Made by a program: the position numbers and the translations under genes
The notes under the pieces: generated by a model
Told to the model about the DNA's origin: nothing
The model's input: the letters and a program-made list of their open reading frames with translations, nothing else
The model's database searches: none
NCBI GenBank assembly: GCA_002914805.1
Contig: JXTB01000377.1
Location: forward strand, 72,315-136,314
Direction of reading: 5' to 3'
Origin: Parasponia andersonii
Taxonomy: Eukaryota; Streptophyta; Magnoliopsida; Rosales; Cannabaceae
DNA length: 64,000 nucleotides
Shown here: positions 45,950-58,700 of the stretch, one piece after another
How positions within the stretch are numbered: the first letter of the stretch is position 1
Layout: every line of letters starts with the position of its first letter

Positions 45950-48235
45950 TATTATAGCCTAAAATCTCAAGCCGTGACTTTTTAGTAATTTTAAGTATAA
46001 ATTAATATAAATAAAAAAATCTATAAAATTCGGAGAAAACTCAGTACTTGGATATTTCATTTTAGTCCTTGACTCATTAGAAATCCTATATAAAAGGGAA
46101 CTCATATTAAGTTTAGTTTATTAAGAGAGATAGGCCAATTAAAATTTGATGAAATATAGTTAATTTGTACGAAAACTTGATTTGATAAAAACTTTAGCGT
46201 TGATTAAATAAAGTTCGTAAATTTTAAGTCGGAAAGTCCAAAAATTGATTTACAGAATTAATCAAAATTTCTAAACACTTACTTTAAAAATATGCTCCTT
46301 ACGAACTATAGGGTCCCATATATACCAAATCCTCAGAGAGTAATAAATACCTCCTCATACATTATATATATATACCAAATCCTCAGAGAGTAATAAATAC
46401 CTCCTCATACATTCACTTGGTAGATTCAAAGAACTTGGCTAAACAGTTAGACCTGGAAAAAGAGTGATACAAAGAAAAGTATCAATCCAAGGAGGAATAA
46501 GACCACGAGCCTAAGCCAAACGACTTACCTAGCCATCGAAACAACTGACTCGAATGAGTGATCGCCTGAAAGGGGGGAAAAACAGAAGGGGTGAGCTTGA
46601 AAGCTCAGTAGGAAAGCTGTTACCTCAATTAAAATCTTTTAGCGATGGAAAGCCCATGTATGGTTAGTTTAATTCAAAATAACTTTTCAAAACCATATGT
46701 ACATATATTCATAAAAATATCTAAAACTAAGAGTCCATATACACATACATATATATAGAAGTACAGAAAACATAATATCTCAAAACTAATCAGTCCATAA
46801 ACACATGACACAAATCCATCTATGCCCATGAGTTCACCACTTCTCATCAATGGAAATTAGGGTATTGGCACTACGTGTGCCATACAGCCTACCTGACACC
46901 TAGCCTATAACTGGAAGGGATACCCGTGTGTCACCTGCCAAACCTGGAGGGGCAACCGCATTGCCTATGCCTGCCGAATGGGGAGGTAATCAGAAGAAAA
47001 ACCCCGCGTGGATTCACGGACTCTCACCATCAGTGGGACTGCAGTGCCACACTGTAAAAACCCCATGATACTAACCTAGGACTCATGTGTGATCCTATGA
47101 CACGTGTACTCTGAACTGATGTGTAAAAGTAGTCATGCAGTAATTTAAGTTCAAATGATACTCTGGTTTTTAATAAAATAATTCAGTAAATTTTATAGAA
47201 AAATGGGCAGCATAATGACTCTATTTAACATATCCAAAAATAATCTGCACTCAAAAAATTCCTATAGCAATCCAATATATAAATCATACCATTCAATTCC
47301 ATTACAGATATTTAAAAGTTTTAAAATTACATTTGTTCTCATATGTTGCAGAAAATAAGTTTTATTCAAAACGACGTAAAAGAGAGGTAACTGAATCCTT
47401 ACCTCACTAGAATAGCGATACCATGTTATTGGATGCTCAAGGTGCCGTTGGATGATCACTCGGAGGGTTGGGAACTAATCCAACGCCTTCAATTGTCCTC
47501 TTGCGAAAAATCAACTTCGCACCAGAGGTTCAACTCCACAAACGGACCTCTTCACTGAATTCCTAGCACCCAAAATAGCTAGGGCCCACACCGGACTAGT
47601 GGCACATAAAACGAGACAAAATCTCGATCGTCTGATCTCGATTTTCATGCTGATCACCAAACGACACAATATATATATATATATATATATATCAAACTTC
47701 TCCTTTTTTCGAGTACATTCAAAAAATGATAACAAAAATAAAATTTAACGGTCGGATTAAAAACTAAAATTTGAAATTTAAAAACACTCAAAAATGACAA
47801 CTTTCAATTAGGGCAAAATGAGATCGTGATATATATATATATACCTGGAGAAAGCCCATGACAAGAGGATTTAAATGCCACCGATTTCGTGACTTTTCGT
47901 CACCAGAATCGCCGCCGGTGAGCGACGGAGCCACGGCTGAGCTTCGCATTTTTCTGGCGATACGAGCGATGAACGGCTATGTTGCTCCAGTAGCAGCCTT
48001 GTCTCAGCGGTGAGCTTTTACGGAGGGTGGTGGTGAGCTTCTCAATGGTCAGCGCCTATTGTCCCTTTTCGGCCATGTGTGAGAGAGAGACGAGAGGCAG
48101 AGAGTGAGAGAGCAAAATAATGGGGGGGCCAGACGAGAGAGAAGAAGAAGAAAAGAAAGAAAAAAAGGGTTTTTTTTGTTTTTTTTTTAAGATGGTCAAA
48201 TGACCATTCTACCCCTAAAAAAATGGATTTTTACA
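45950..48235 (-). repeat. 3' LTR of the non-coding element
   Basis: 2286 bp. Its 3' terminus has decayed from tgtcacagccc to tattatagcct (plus-strand reading). It alone has a 50-bp internal duplication at 46321-46420. About 20 differences from the other LTR in the first 280 aligned bases. Confidence 0.85.
46321..46420 (+). repeat. 50-bp duplication specific to one LTR
   Basis: The block 'tataccaaatcctcagagag' occurs at 46321 and 46371, whereas the sister LTR has it once (near 52251). It arose after insertion. Confidence 0.85.
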
Positions 48236-48246
48236 TTCTCCCCTTG
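48236..48246 (-). promoter_or_regulatory. polypurine tract of the non-coding element
   Basis: The minus strand reads CAAGGGGAGAA directly before TGTAAAAATCC of the 3' LTR. Confidence 0.8.
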
Positions 48247-51200
48247 TTAGAGGATCCGAAATTCAAATACAAACCGAGAGCAAGAATAATATTTTAAGAA
48301 ATAGCCATTGAGAGTGTTGAGAATACTTGATTATAAAATTTCCAATTAAGAAACTGAACACGAGCTAATGAAAGTATGAAACAGACACTCCTCACCTAAC
48401 GTCAAAATCCTGACAACATACCGAAACACCCAATGATATGGTGTAAGGGCGTGCACGAAGAGGTACATAATCAAAAGATAACTCAACAATAGGTATGAGA
48501 ATCTCAACACCCATAGTTGGCAACGACAACCTCAAGTATGTGAGTAGTCAAAAGATAATGATAATAACCATGGTTAGAAGCCGATAATACAAGACTCTGA
48601 ATACTGATTGTGAGGCACCAAACTAGAACAACAGACCAAATATCAGATACCAGAATATCGTCCTCTTGATCATACCAGATGAATAATCTCCTAGGACATA
48701 CCCATTTGTCTACAACTAGTTTCCGGTCCTAGACAATCTTCGAGTCAATGACTCTAATCAGAGTCTCATTTTAAGCACAGAATACAATAGAATAGAGTTT
48801 AAAACAAAGAATAAGGGTCCTTGTGTTACACCACATAAGATGAACGAGTTTAGAAATTGGAGATAACAAGGAGAGACCAATGGTTCACACCCATTTTCTA
48901 TTATTAAAGCGAGGAATAACACAAAACACAACCCACTTCTAGTCAAACATAAGACTAGAACACCAAAACAGGAAACTACCAACACAAAACATTAGTGCAA
49001 ACCCAAATCTCAAAAGCAAGCATCCAAACATGAGAAATTTCAAAAGCATTTCAAACCTTTTATCCAGTATAAAGCCTCATTAAAGAAGACCAGAACGAAT
49101 ACTGACCCAAAGACTCTACAAGTCCTTGATATAAAAAGAACTCCATGGACACAATCCAATGTCCTAGAAATATGCACATATAACAATTGAAACCGACACT
49201 TCATGCCCCAGAAATAAGGTTCTAATAGGATAGGCTGCCTGGTACCACTCTCGAGTGACACATGTCTCCCATGAAACCTCATTTCAATTTTTTTTTTAAC
49301 AATTTTGAAAACATTTTTGAAAACATTGAATGTAAAAAGTGTTGGAGCCTAAGAATATAATATTAGTTCACAATACGGTTTCTCCCTGGTCAAAGGTAAA
49401 CCACACAACTTCGAGTACCTTTTACAATATAAACGTAGAGTCCAACGACTCTTAAGATAAAAATCCATAAGTGATCTCAGTCCAATCACCATTAGCCATA
49501 TAACATTAACCATGTTATATATAATTTAAATCCAATAAAGGAATTAAATCCAATTCAACATCAACATTTAATAAAAGTTCATCCCATGCATATATGATGA
49601 AAATCTCTAGTAAACACAAGCATCAACCTAAGATTGAGTGATACACAGTAACCATTCAGTAAAACAAACATGGAATGCATGAAAAAGACACTAGTTTGTT
49701 CCATATTACTAATAAAACAGACATTTACCACGTAAACTGTACTTACTTGATAAAATAATAAATGAGGCAATGTTTAAATCACCACGGTCGATTTTCTTTA
49801 CAAAATTAGTAAGAAATTTGGGCCTCAGTCCATATCACAACCAAACACAATGTAATATTTTTATAGAATTCCAAAATATTCTCCAAACTAATTAAATAAG
49901 GTTTTCAAAAAGTTTGAAAGTTCACACTTTTTTTTTAAACATACGAAAGAAAAAATTGGGTAGTATAGAAAATATTAAAGTATGAAACATTGTCAAAATA
50001 TTTTCTCAAAATAGGTAAAACAAACATTGATTCTTACTTAACCCTTTAAAATAAGCATTAAAGGTTCATGAAGGATTATACTAGGTATAACAAACTAATT
50101 AACATATATATGAACTCTATACACTGGAAAACTAGAATCAGAACTTCAGGAAGAATATCACATATTCAAATGCACCCCTCTAGGCTTGTTAAATATAAAG
50201 CCAATGCATATAACTCAAAACCTATCAAATGTATACCCAAGTCATAAAACTCAATGCCCTTCATTGATTTTTGTTAATCAAAATTTCATCATCCTCTCAA
50301 GTTTTCTCAACATTAGGGAGACTGGCCAAAACCAATCATACAATGCCCAAAACCCAACTAAAACAAGTCCTGTACAGAATTTAAATCAAAATTCTCAATT
50401 CAAATATTTTTATAACGCAAACAGTCATATAAATTTTTATTCTTTAAGCAATACATTTTAGAGAAAATTATAGGTATAAATCTTCAATCACATGCGTAAG
50501 GCCAAAGATTTTCCCCCAAAATCATTTTCATTGCACATCAAAGTTTTCCGAGTAGTCAAACTTGTGAATATTTCTATTCAAACATTTCTTTAAGAAACTT
50601 ACATCTAATATTTTTTTCAAGTAAACTTGTGAATCAATTTACGAAAGCATTCATTTGATCTCAAATCAAGTATTAAGTAGGAGTTAAAAAATGCTTAGTA
50701 ATCTACTAAGCCCAAAGTTTAAAATGGAACTTGAAAAGTTTGATTTATGAATACACATTTATAAAAACAAATTACTTTGGTCTAAAGGTCTTTCAAATCA
50801 ACACTTCTAAATGTAAAACAAAATCTTGCTAGTAAACAAATAGGTTGGGTGGCTTTGTAAAATTTAGTCTCCAAGTAACATTTTAATTTAAAACATACAT
50901 CCTTTGAAAAAATGTATCACTTTTACCCCACCAATGCCCAAGTTTAAAATGTCCATAATTTCTTTGAAAACAAGTATGTCACCTTAGTCAAATACAAGGT
51001 CTACATTATTCAAAATGTTAATTGTCAACTTGGCATTTCCAAAAGTTCTAAAAATCAAATGACCCGATTTTTAAAATCCCACCAAACTCTCAATAAGTCA
51101 AGAATTCCCAAACAAAGAACTACAATAACATAACCAGAAGAAACTAGAAAAATGCAATTACCATAATTAAATAATATCTCAAAATATCAGACTATTCACT

Positions 51201-51842
51201 CAATCAATGGGCATGCTATGTAAAAATAAAAGTACCACCAACACAAATACCCAATTATAGAATCAGGTCATAATGTATCCAAATTAAATGATCACGAAGA
51301 TATCAATTCCATAAACACCAACAGAGGCAAGCCATATTAGTTAAAATGCAAATACTAAACCAATGTATCACATACAAAAATCCCATAGAAAGTACAACCA
51401 CAATCAAATACTGCAAACAAAAGTGATTACATAACCCGAGAGACAACATATCCATAAGATAATCAAACACAGCAACTAGGGTACAAGATACCGAATTGCT
51501 ACCTTAGAACCTATGAGGTTCACGTAGCCTATAACCTGAATGGACGGAAGAGTGCAAGAACTAACGTCCATTTGAAGCGAGAGATTACAATAAGAGTGGA
51601 ATTAAGTAGTCTCATGTTAACCCGACATATCCGAGACTAAAATTTCTGGGGAAATCACCATCCCAAAGACATCAGAATTTCACTTTGAAGAGGTTTAAGA
51701 GAGGACTGGGAAGGAATAGGAGCTAAAGCAACTTATTTAGCCAATCCCTAAGTGATGTATGAGGTATTTATCAAAACTATTTCTCAAATATTTTTAAATA
51801 CTAAAAATTAATACAGGTGTGATCCCAGAAGGATCTAAAGCC
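48247..51842 (-). other. internal region of the non-coding LTR element
   Basis: About 3.6 kb, A-rich on the plus strand. ORFs do not exceed about 90 codons and show no Gag zinc finger, protease DTG/DSG, RT Y-x-D-D or integrase motif on either strand. Confidence 0.7.
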
Positions 51843-51856
51843 GTGCTCTGATACCA
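51843..51856 (-). promoter_or_regulatory. initiator-Met tRNA primer binding site
   Basis: The minus strand reads TGGTATCAGAGCAC, starting five bases after the 5' LTR end. It is complementary to the 3' end of plant initiator tRNA-Met. Confidence 0.9.
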
Positions 51857-51860
51857 ATTC

Positions 51861-54125
51861 TGTCACAGCCCAAAATCTCTAGTCGTGACTTTTTAGTAAT
51901 TTTGAGTGTAAATTATTATAAATAAAAAAATTTGCAAAATTAGGAGAAAACCTAGTACTTGGATATTTCATTTTAGTCCTTGACTCATTAGAAATCCTAT
52001 ATAAAAGGGAACACATATTTAGTTTAGTTTATTAAGAGAGATAGGCCAATTAAAATTTAATGAAACATAGTTAATTTGTACGAACACTTGATTTGATAAA
52101 AACTATAGCGTTGATTAAAATAAAATTCGTAAATTTTGAGTCGGAAAGTCCAGAAATTGATTTACAGAATTAATCAAAATTTTCAAGCACTTAAAACTTT
52201 AAAAATATACTCCTTGGGAACTATAGGGTCCCATATATATATATATATATATACCAAATCCTCAAAGAGTAATAAATACCTCCTCATACATTCACTTGGT
52301 AGACTCAAAGAAATTGGCTAAACAGTTAGACTTGGAGAAAGAGTGATACAAAGAAAAGTACCAATCCAAGGAGGAAAAAGGCCACGAGCCTAAGCCAAAC
52401 GACTTGCCTAGCCATCGAGACAACTGACTCGAATGAGTGATCACCTGAAAAGGGAGAAAAACAGAAGGAGTGAGCTTGAAAGCTCAGTAAGAAAGTTGCT
52501 ACCTCAATTAAAACCTTTTAGCGATGGAAAGCCCCTGCATGGTTAGTTTAATTCAAAATAACTTTTCAAAACCATATGTGCATATATTCATAAAAATATC
52601 TAAAACTAAGAGTCCATATGCACATACATATATATAGAGGTACGGAAAACATAATATCTCAAAACTAATCAGTCCACAAACACATGACACAAATCTATCT
52701 ATGCCTATGAGTTCACCACCTCTTATCAATGGAAATCAGGGTGTTAGCACTATGTGTGCCATATAGCCTGCCTGACATCTAGCCCATAACCAGAAGGGAC
52801 ACCCGTGTGTCACCTACCAAACCTAGAGGGGCAACCAAATTGCCTATGCCTGCCAAATGGGGAGGTAATCAGAAGAAAAACTCCGAGCGGGTTCACAAAC
52901 TCTCATCGTCGATGGGGCCGCAGCACCACACTGTAAAAACCCAATAATGTTAACCTGGGACTCATGTGTATTCCTATGACACGTGTACTCTGTACTGATG
53001 TATAAAAGTAGCTATACAGTAATTTAAGTTCAAATGATGCTCTAGTTATTAATAAAATAATTCATTAAATTTTGTAGAAAAATGGGCAGTATAATGGCCC
53101 TATTTTAACATATCCAAAAATAACCTGCACTCAGAAAATTCTCATAGCAATCCAATATATAAATCATACCATTCAATTCCATCACAGATATTTAAAAGTT
53201 CTAAATTCACATTTGTTTTCATATGTTGCAGAAAATAAGTTTTATTCAAAACGACATAAAAGAGAGGTAACTGAATCCCTACCTCACTAGAATAGCGATA
53301 CCACGCTATTGGATGCTCAAGGTGCCATTGGATGATCACCCAGAGGGTCGGGAACTAATCCCAAACCCTCGATCGTCCTCTTTCGAAAAACTAACTTCAC
53401 ACCGGAGCTTCAACTCCACAAATGGACCTCGTCACTGAATTCCTAGCACTCAAAATAGCTAGGTTAGACATATGACTTGTCCAATTCGAGTACGGGCCCA
53501 CATCGGACTAGTGGCATGTAAAACAAGATAAAATCTCGACCGTCCGATCTCGATTTTTGTACCGATCACCAAACGACACAATATATATATCAAACTTTTT
53601 CATTTTCCGAGTACATTCCAAAAATGACAACAAAAATGAAATCTAACGGTCGGATTAAAAACTAAAATTTGAAACTTAAAAACACCCAAAAATAGCAACT
53701 TTCAATCCAGGCAAAATGGGATCGTGATATATATACCTGAAGAAAGCCCACGACGAGAAGATTCGAATGCCACTGATTTCGCGACTTTTCGTCGCCAGAA
53801 TTGCCACTGGTGAGCGACGGACCCGCGGCTGAGCTTCGCATTTTTCTGGTGATACGAGCGACGAATGGCTACGTTGCTCCAGTAGTGGCCTTGTCTCGGC
53901 GGCGAGCTTCTGCAGCGGGTGGTGGCGAGCTTTTCAATGGCCAGCGGCTATTGTCCCCTTTCAGTCGTGTGTGAGAGAAAGAGACGAAAGGCAAAGAGTG
54001 AGAGAGCAAAATAGTGAGGGGGGTCGAACGAGAGAGAAGAAGAAGAAAAGAAAGAACAAAAAGTTCTTTTAAAAAAAAAAAGGGTCAAATGACCATTCTA
54101 CTCCTAAAAAAATTGGGTTTTTACA
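51861..54125 (-). repeat. 5' LTR of the non-coding element
   Basis: 2265 bp. On the plus strand it runs TGTCACAGCCC … TTTTTACA. The better preserved of the two LTRs at the primer-site end. Confidence 0.88.
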
Positions 54126-54471
54126 ATACCCAAAAAGCTATCTTGATCCTTTGATTGGACAAACAAAATTAAAGACAATAACCAAATAATAATAATAAGG
54201 GAAAGAAAAGAAAATATGGAGGCAATTCTTGTATTATTAAAGTAGGAAAAATGCATCATCATCTTTTGATGATCCAGCTAGGTAAATTTTGGCATATAAT
54301 TTTTTTTTAAGAAATATTAATCTGCGTTACTTATACATGGTTGGAAGTGATATAACTAATATTTGTAGAGTAATGCTTATCAAATCGAATTTATTTTTTT
54401 TTTTATTTATACCATTTTCTGTAATTTATGTAATATATGAATTGTTACTACTTAATTAATATATTCACTTA
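54126..54471. other. AT-rich spacer
   Basis: No gene or element end seen. Confidence 0.4.
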
Positions 54472-54604
54472 GGACTTGTTTGGATATATTTTTATTTTAT
54501 TATTTTTATTTTTTAAAATGAAATGGAAGATGAAGATTTTACATCCGACCACTTTTTTTATTTTTAAAAATAAAAAATACAAAAAAATATATTCATATAA
54601 GTCT
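54472..54604. mobile_element. Tourist-like MITE, 133 bp
   Basis: Begins GGACTTGTTTGGATATATTT and ends aatatattcatataagtct. The ends form an imperfect inverted repeat of about 46 bp, so almost the whole element folds on itself. It is flanked by TTA on both sides (54469-54471 and 54605-54607), the 3-bp target typical of PIF/Harbinger-type MITEs. Confidence 0.7.
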
Positions 54605-54819
54605 TTAATAAATTAGAATTTTATTACAAATAAATATAATATTATTCACTAATCAATAGAGACAATCACACGAGTTAATGTAAAAAATTGGGATATGAGT
54701 TAGGCTTCGTAATATATGTTATCCAATTTGATAAATCCTCAGTCTCGTACATTATTCTTGTTGTACATATCAAACTTCATTTAGTACAAGATTCCTTTAC
54801 TAGATAGATCATAACAAGT

Positions 54820-55609
54820 TGTGAGACCCGTTCCCAAATCATATACCACGTGGATGATTAAGTGACATAACAGGTCACAAACAGGGTCCATCGTCCGACA
54901 TATGTCGAGAGAGACTAGCTAAAGGCCACGCAAACCGCACGTAGTACCACATCAGCCATTAGGCTGTCCGAGGTTAGGGCCGAGCCCATCCCAGATCTTG
55001 GATGGACTTGGCCCAGTCCGATCCTTACTTCGACAGCTGGGGGTCGGAAGCCCCGAGGGTCTTCTACCAGAGTACAATGGAAAACAACTCACAACTCAAG
55101 ACCCAGACAGAGCATTTAATGCGATCTTGAGTAGGTATGCGCGGGAGGTAAGCCGTCCTGACAGAGCGACGATTTGTCCAAATCTCGCCCCTGACAGACT
55201 CGAGCCATAAGGGACGGCAGAAACTAGGCTACAGCGGTGCAGGGGGGATCACGATAATCTCGGCCCGTGACCTCTGGAGAAAGTCTGGACCAAAAAGGTA
55301 CTCGGTCCTGAGATTGAGAACCAGGAGGTTCACAATTTCAGAACTATATATATATGAGTCATGCGTCCCCAAAGAGGAGGCATGTACGTATACCAAAAGA
55401 AACGTTTAAAAGTTCATAAGCAAAAAAAAAAGACATACTCATATAGAGAAAAACTGAGTCTTTGCTACTTTATCTCAGGGGTAAATATCTGACTTAAGCA
55501 TCGGAGAGTCTTTGCAGGTAGCCACCCTTACCTCTCCGATCCTGCCTGAAGTCAAAAGTTCTTTAGGATAGCAAAGACACGTGGATAGTTGGTGAAAAGC
55601 ACTCTAACA
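54820..55609 (+). repeat. gypsy copy 2, 5' LTR
   Basis: 790 bp, TGTGAGACCC…CACTCTAACA. Aligns along its length with the 837-bp 3' LTR of copy 1. CCACGTGG is at about 54847-54854 and TATATATATG near 55345. Confidence 0.9.
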
Positions 55610-55612
55610 GTT

Positions 55613-55628
55613 TGGCGCCGTCTGTGGG
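55613..55628 (+). promoter_or_regulatory. primer binding site, gypsy copy 2
   Basis: TGGCGCCGTCTGTGGG, identical to copy 1, three bases after the LTR. Confidence 0.82.
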
Positions 55629-55729
55629 AAATCATTTTTCTTTGAGTGCGAGAGGAAGAGTCGGAGTCTCACGATCGCACTCTCCCTAAACAAGAAGCCA
55701 TATAGCATTGGAAGATTCCACCTTCAAGA

Positions 55730-58700
55730 ATGATAACCAGAGGCACACGTCCCGACGCTGACGGGAATCCACCTGATGCCGAAGGAAGCTCCTAGGGAGT
55801 GCAGCCTGGACTGGAACAAAAGCTGGACCAGATGCTCGCCACACTGGCAGAAGCAAGCCAGAAAGCAGAGATTGCCCATGAGGCCGTCATGGGCCTAAAA
55901 AATGAAGTCGCAGAGGTGCGCAGGGATAACGCCTACCTCGAGGGGCTACTGGCAAGTGAAGCCAGGAACGAGCGAAGGGAAGATTTTGACGCATAGGTCC
56001 AATAAGAGACCGAGGGCCAACCGCCGAGGGAAATGCCCGCCCCATCCCGATCACGAATACAAGGAGAGCAACAAAGCCGGACAAGACCATTCCGAGTCGG
56101 AGCAGTGGACGCTAGAAGACACCCAGAAAGCCTTGAAGGTGTGCTTCCCAACTAGAAGCAAGAAATGATGGCAGAGCTAAGTAAGAGGCTTGGGGTCCAT
56201 CAGAGCCAGACCCCCGATGACCTGGCTGAGCAAACCGTGAAAGGGATCAGCCGAACGGCCTTCGCCGACTGGATCCAGATGGAGCCCAAGCTGAGCGACT
56301 TCACTACTCCAACCTTCAGGCCGTTCGAGGGGAAAACCGACCCCTTCGATCACATATATCATTTCCAGCAGAAGATGGCCTTGGAAACCAGAGACGAAGC
56401 TATAACCTGCAAGGTCTTCTCCACAACCCTGGCAGGTCTAGCCCTATTATGGTTCAGACAGCTCCCGGCAAAATCCATAAATGGGTTCGAAGATTTCTGC
56501 AAACTTTTCTTGAAGCACTACGCGGGTGCCCGGAGGTAGCAGAAAACCATGTGAGACCTAGACCGGCTGAAACAAACCGTCAATGAGTCTCCGAAAGAAT
56601 ACCTGATACATTTCCTAGAGGTGATGTCCCTAATGCACAACGCCGATTCGGTCCAAGCCGCGAGCTTATTCGTTAGGGGCCTGCAGCCAGGATCGATGCT
56701 GATGGACCACCTGCTCTTGAACTTTCCGTATGATATGGCAGACGTCCAGACCAAATCGGAAGGGGTATTCAGGGTGTTGGAAAGTTGCCAGAAAACACCT
56801 AAGGCATCTACCACGATAACAACAGCACCAGCACAAGCCCCAGCCTTGCAAGGGGTAAAGAGGCCTGCGCCAGACCTAGGACCGATTCTGAAACAGGAAG
56901 CCCCTACCCAAGGCGGTCAAGAAGGCGGCAAGAGGAGGAAGGTGTCCCGTGATCCACTACTGAAGTACGAGCTCAACACGCTGATCGACATGATCTACCT
57001 CCAAAATAAGGACAATGGCATTTTCAAAGACTCGCCCAAATCTGGCGTTCCTGAGCACATGAAAAAAAGGAATAGTTACTGCTAATTTCACAAAGACCAC
57101 GGACATGACACCATCAACTGCCGCAACCTCTACGCACAGGTCATGGTGGCGATTCATGCCGGCAAATTGAAGCAGTATCTAAAGACTGGCGGAATCCAGC
57201 AACAGGAAGACGCCACTAGGCCCGATAAAGGCAAGTAGACCCAGGCCTCCGGGTCAAGAGACCAGGCCCTGAGGATGGTGCCGACCATTATGGGCAGACC
57301 CGAGCAGACCCAGGGTCAGGAAGAAAAGGAAAAGTGCCTAAGAAAAATCGAGGAGAGGGTGAAGTGCCTGGGGGGAATGGGACACTCCGTTAACCATTTG
57401 AGAGTGGGTGAAAGCTGCACCTCCACTGCCCCCATCGCCTTCACCTAGCAAGATTTGACCACGGTGCGCCTTCCACAAGACGACCCCCTAGTGATTAAGT
57501 TACAGATCGACTCCGCGTTGGTCGGAAGGGTCCTGATCGACGGTGGAAGTAGCGTCGATATCTTGTTCCTCAGCACGTTCGAGAATATGGGCCTGAATTG
57601 GAATGCGCTTAGACCGACCTGTCAGCCGCTATTCGCTTTCAATAGTACCAAGGTCACCCCCTTGGGCGTTGTGACCTTGAAGGTTTGCGCGGCGGAGAGA
57701 TGCTTGGACGTGGACTTCGTCGTTATCGACTGCCCGTCCTCCATCAACGTCATCATGGGGAGAGGATGGATCCACGCCATGCATAGAGTCACCTCCACCC
57801 TCCATCAGGTCTTAAGATGTCAATCAAAAGATGGTACCTATACGATAGACATCAAAGGAGACCAGGCCTCTGCGAGGAAATGTTTTTCGGCGGCTCTGAA
57901 AGGACCCGGCGCGAGTACGAACGTCCTGACGGGGGATAAATAGCAACCAAAGGATCACATGCCAGTATAAATGAAACAGATCGAGGAGGAGTCTGACGGA
58001 CCAGAGTCTACGATTGAGAAGCTAATGGCGATCTCTTTGAAAGAGGCGGAGCCGATGAAGGTAATATTAGTCGGGGCCTTGTTGCCTGAAGAGGAAAAGA
58101 ACGAGCTGTTGGGATTCCTGAGGCAGAACCAAGACGTCTTCGCTTGGTCCCACGACAACATGCCCAGGATTGACCCCGTGCATGCTTGTCACCAGTTGAA
58201 CATAGACTCAAATTTCCCTTCGGTCAGGCAGAGACCTCGAAGGTTCACACCAAAGAAAAATAGGGCGATCAACAAGGAGGTAGAGACGCTATTGGAAAAC
58301 GGCCTAATCATGGAATACGTATACCTGTCCTGGATCTCCAACCCGGTGGTAGTGAAGAAGAAGAACGGCAACGACCGAACTTGTATAGACTTTACCAACT
58401 TGAACAAGGCTTGCCTAAAGGATAGCTTTCCCCTACCAAAGATCAACTAGATGGTAGACGCAACGGCAGGATTCGACAGAATGAGTTCTTTGGATGCCTA
58501 CTCGGGGTACAACCAGATCCCCCTGTACGAGGAAGACCAGATCCACATGGCATTTATCACAAAGCGAGGCCTATACTGTTACAGACACATGTCGTTTGGT
58601 TTAAAGAATGCGGGGACAACCTACCAGAGGCTCATGAACAAAATGTTTGCTGGGCAGCTAGGGAAAACTATGGAAGTCTATATCGATGATATGGTCGTAA

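Larger units (their letters stand above)
45950..54125 (-). mobile_element. non-coding LTR retroelement with 2.3-kb LTRs (LARD-like)
   Basis: Direct repeats 45950-48235 and 51861-54125 flank 3.6 kb. On the minus strand the right LTR ends …GGGCTGTGACA and is followed by TGGTATCAGAGCAC (51856-51843), the initiator-Met tRNA primer site. The internal region ends with a polypurine tract CAAGGGGAGAA just before the other LTR, TGTAAAAATCC. This fixes the orientation. Flanks ATACA and ATACC suggest a 5-bp target duplication with one change. No gag or pol motif is seen inside, so it must be mobilised by another element. Long LTRs with an initiator-Met site fit chromovirus (Tekay-like) derivatives, but this is inference. 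Confidence 0.85.

Noticed and set aside
47262..47459. 65-residue minus ORF present in both LTRs (also 53142-53339)
   Set aside because: It is shared only because the LTRs are duplicates. Most differences between the two change amino acids, so there is no sign of protein-level constraint.
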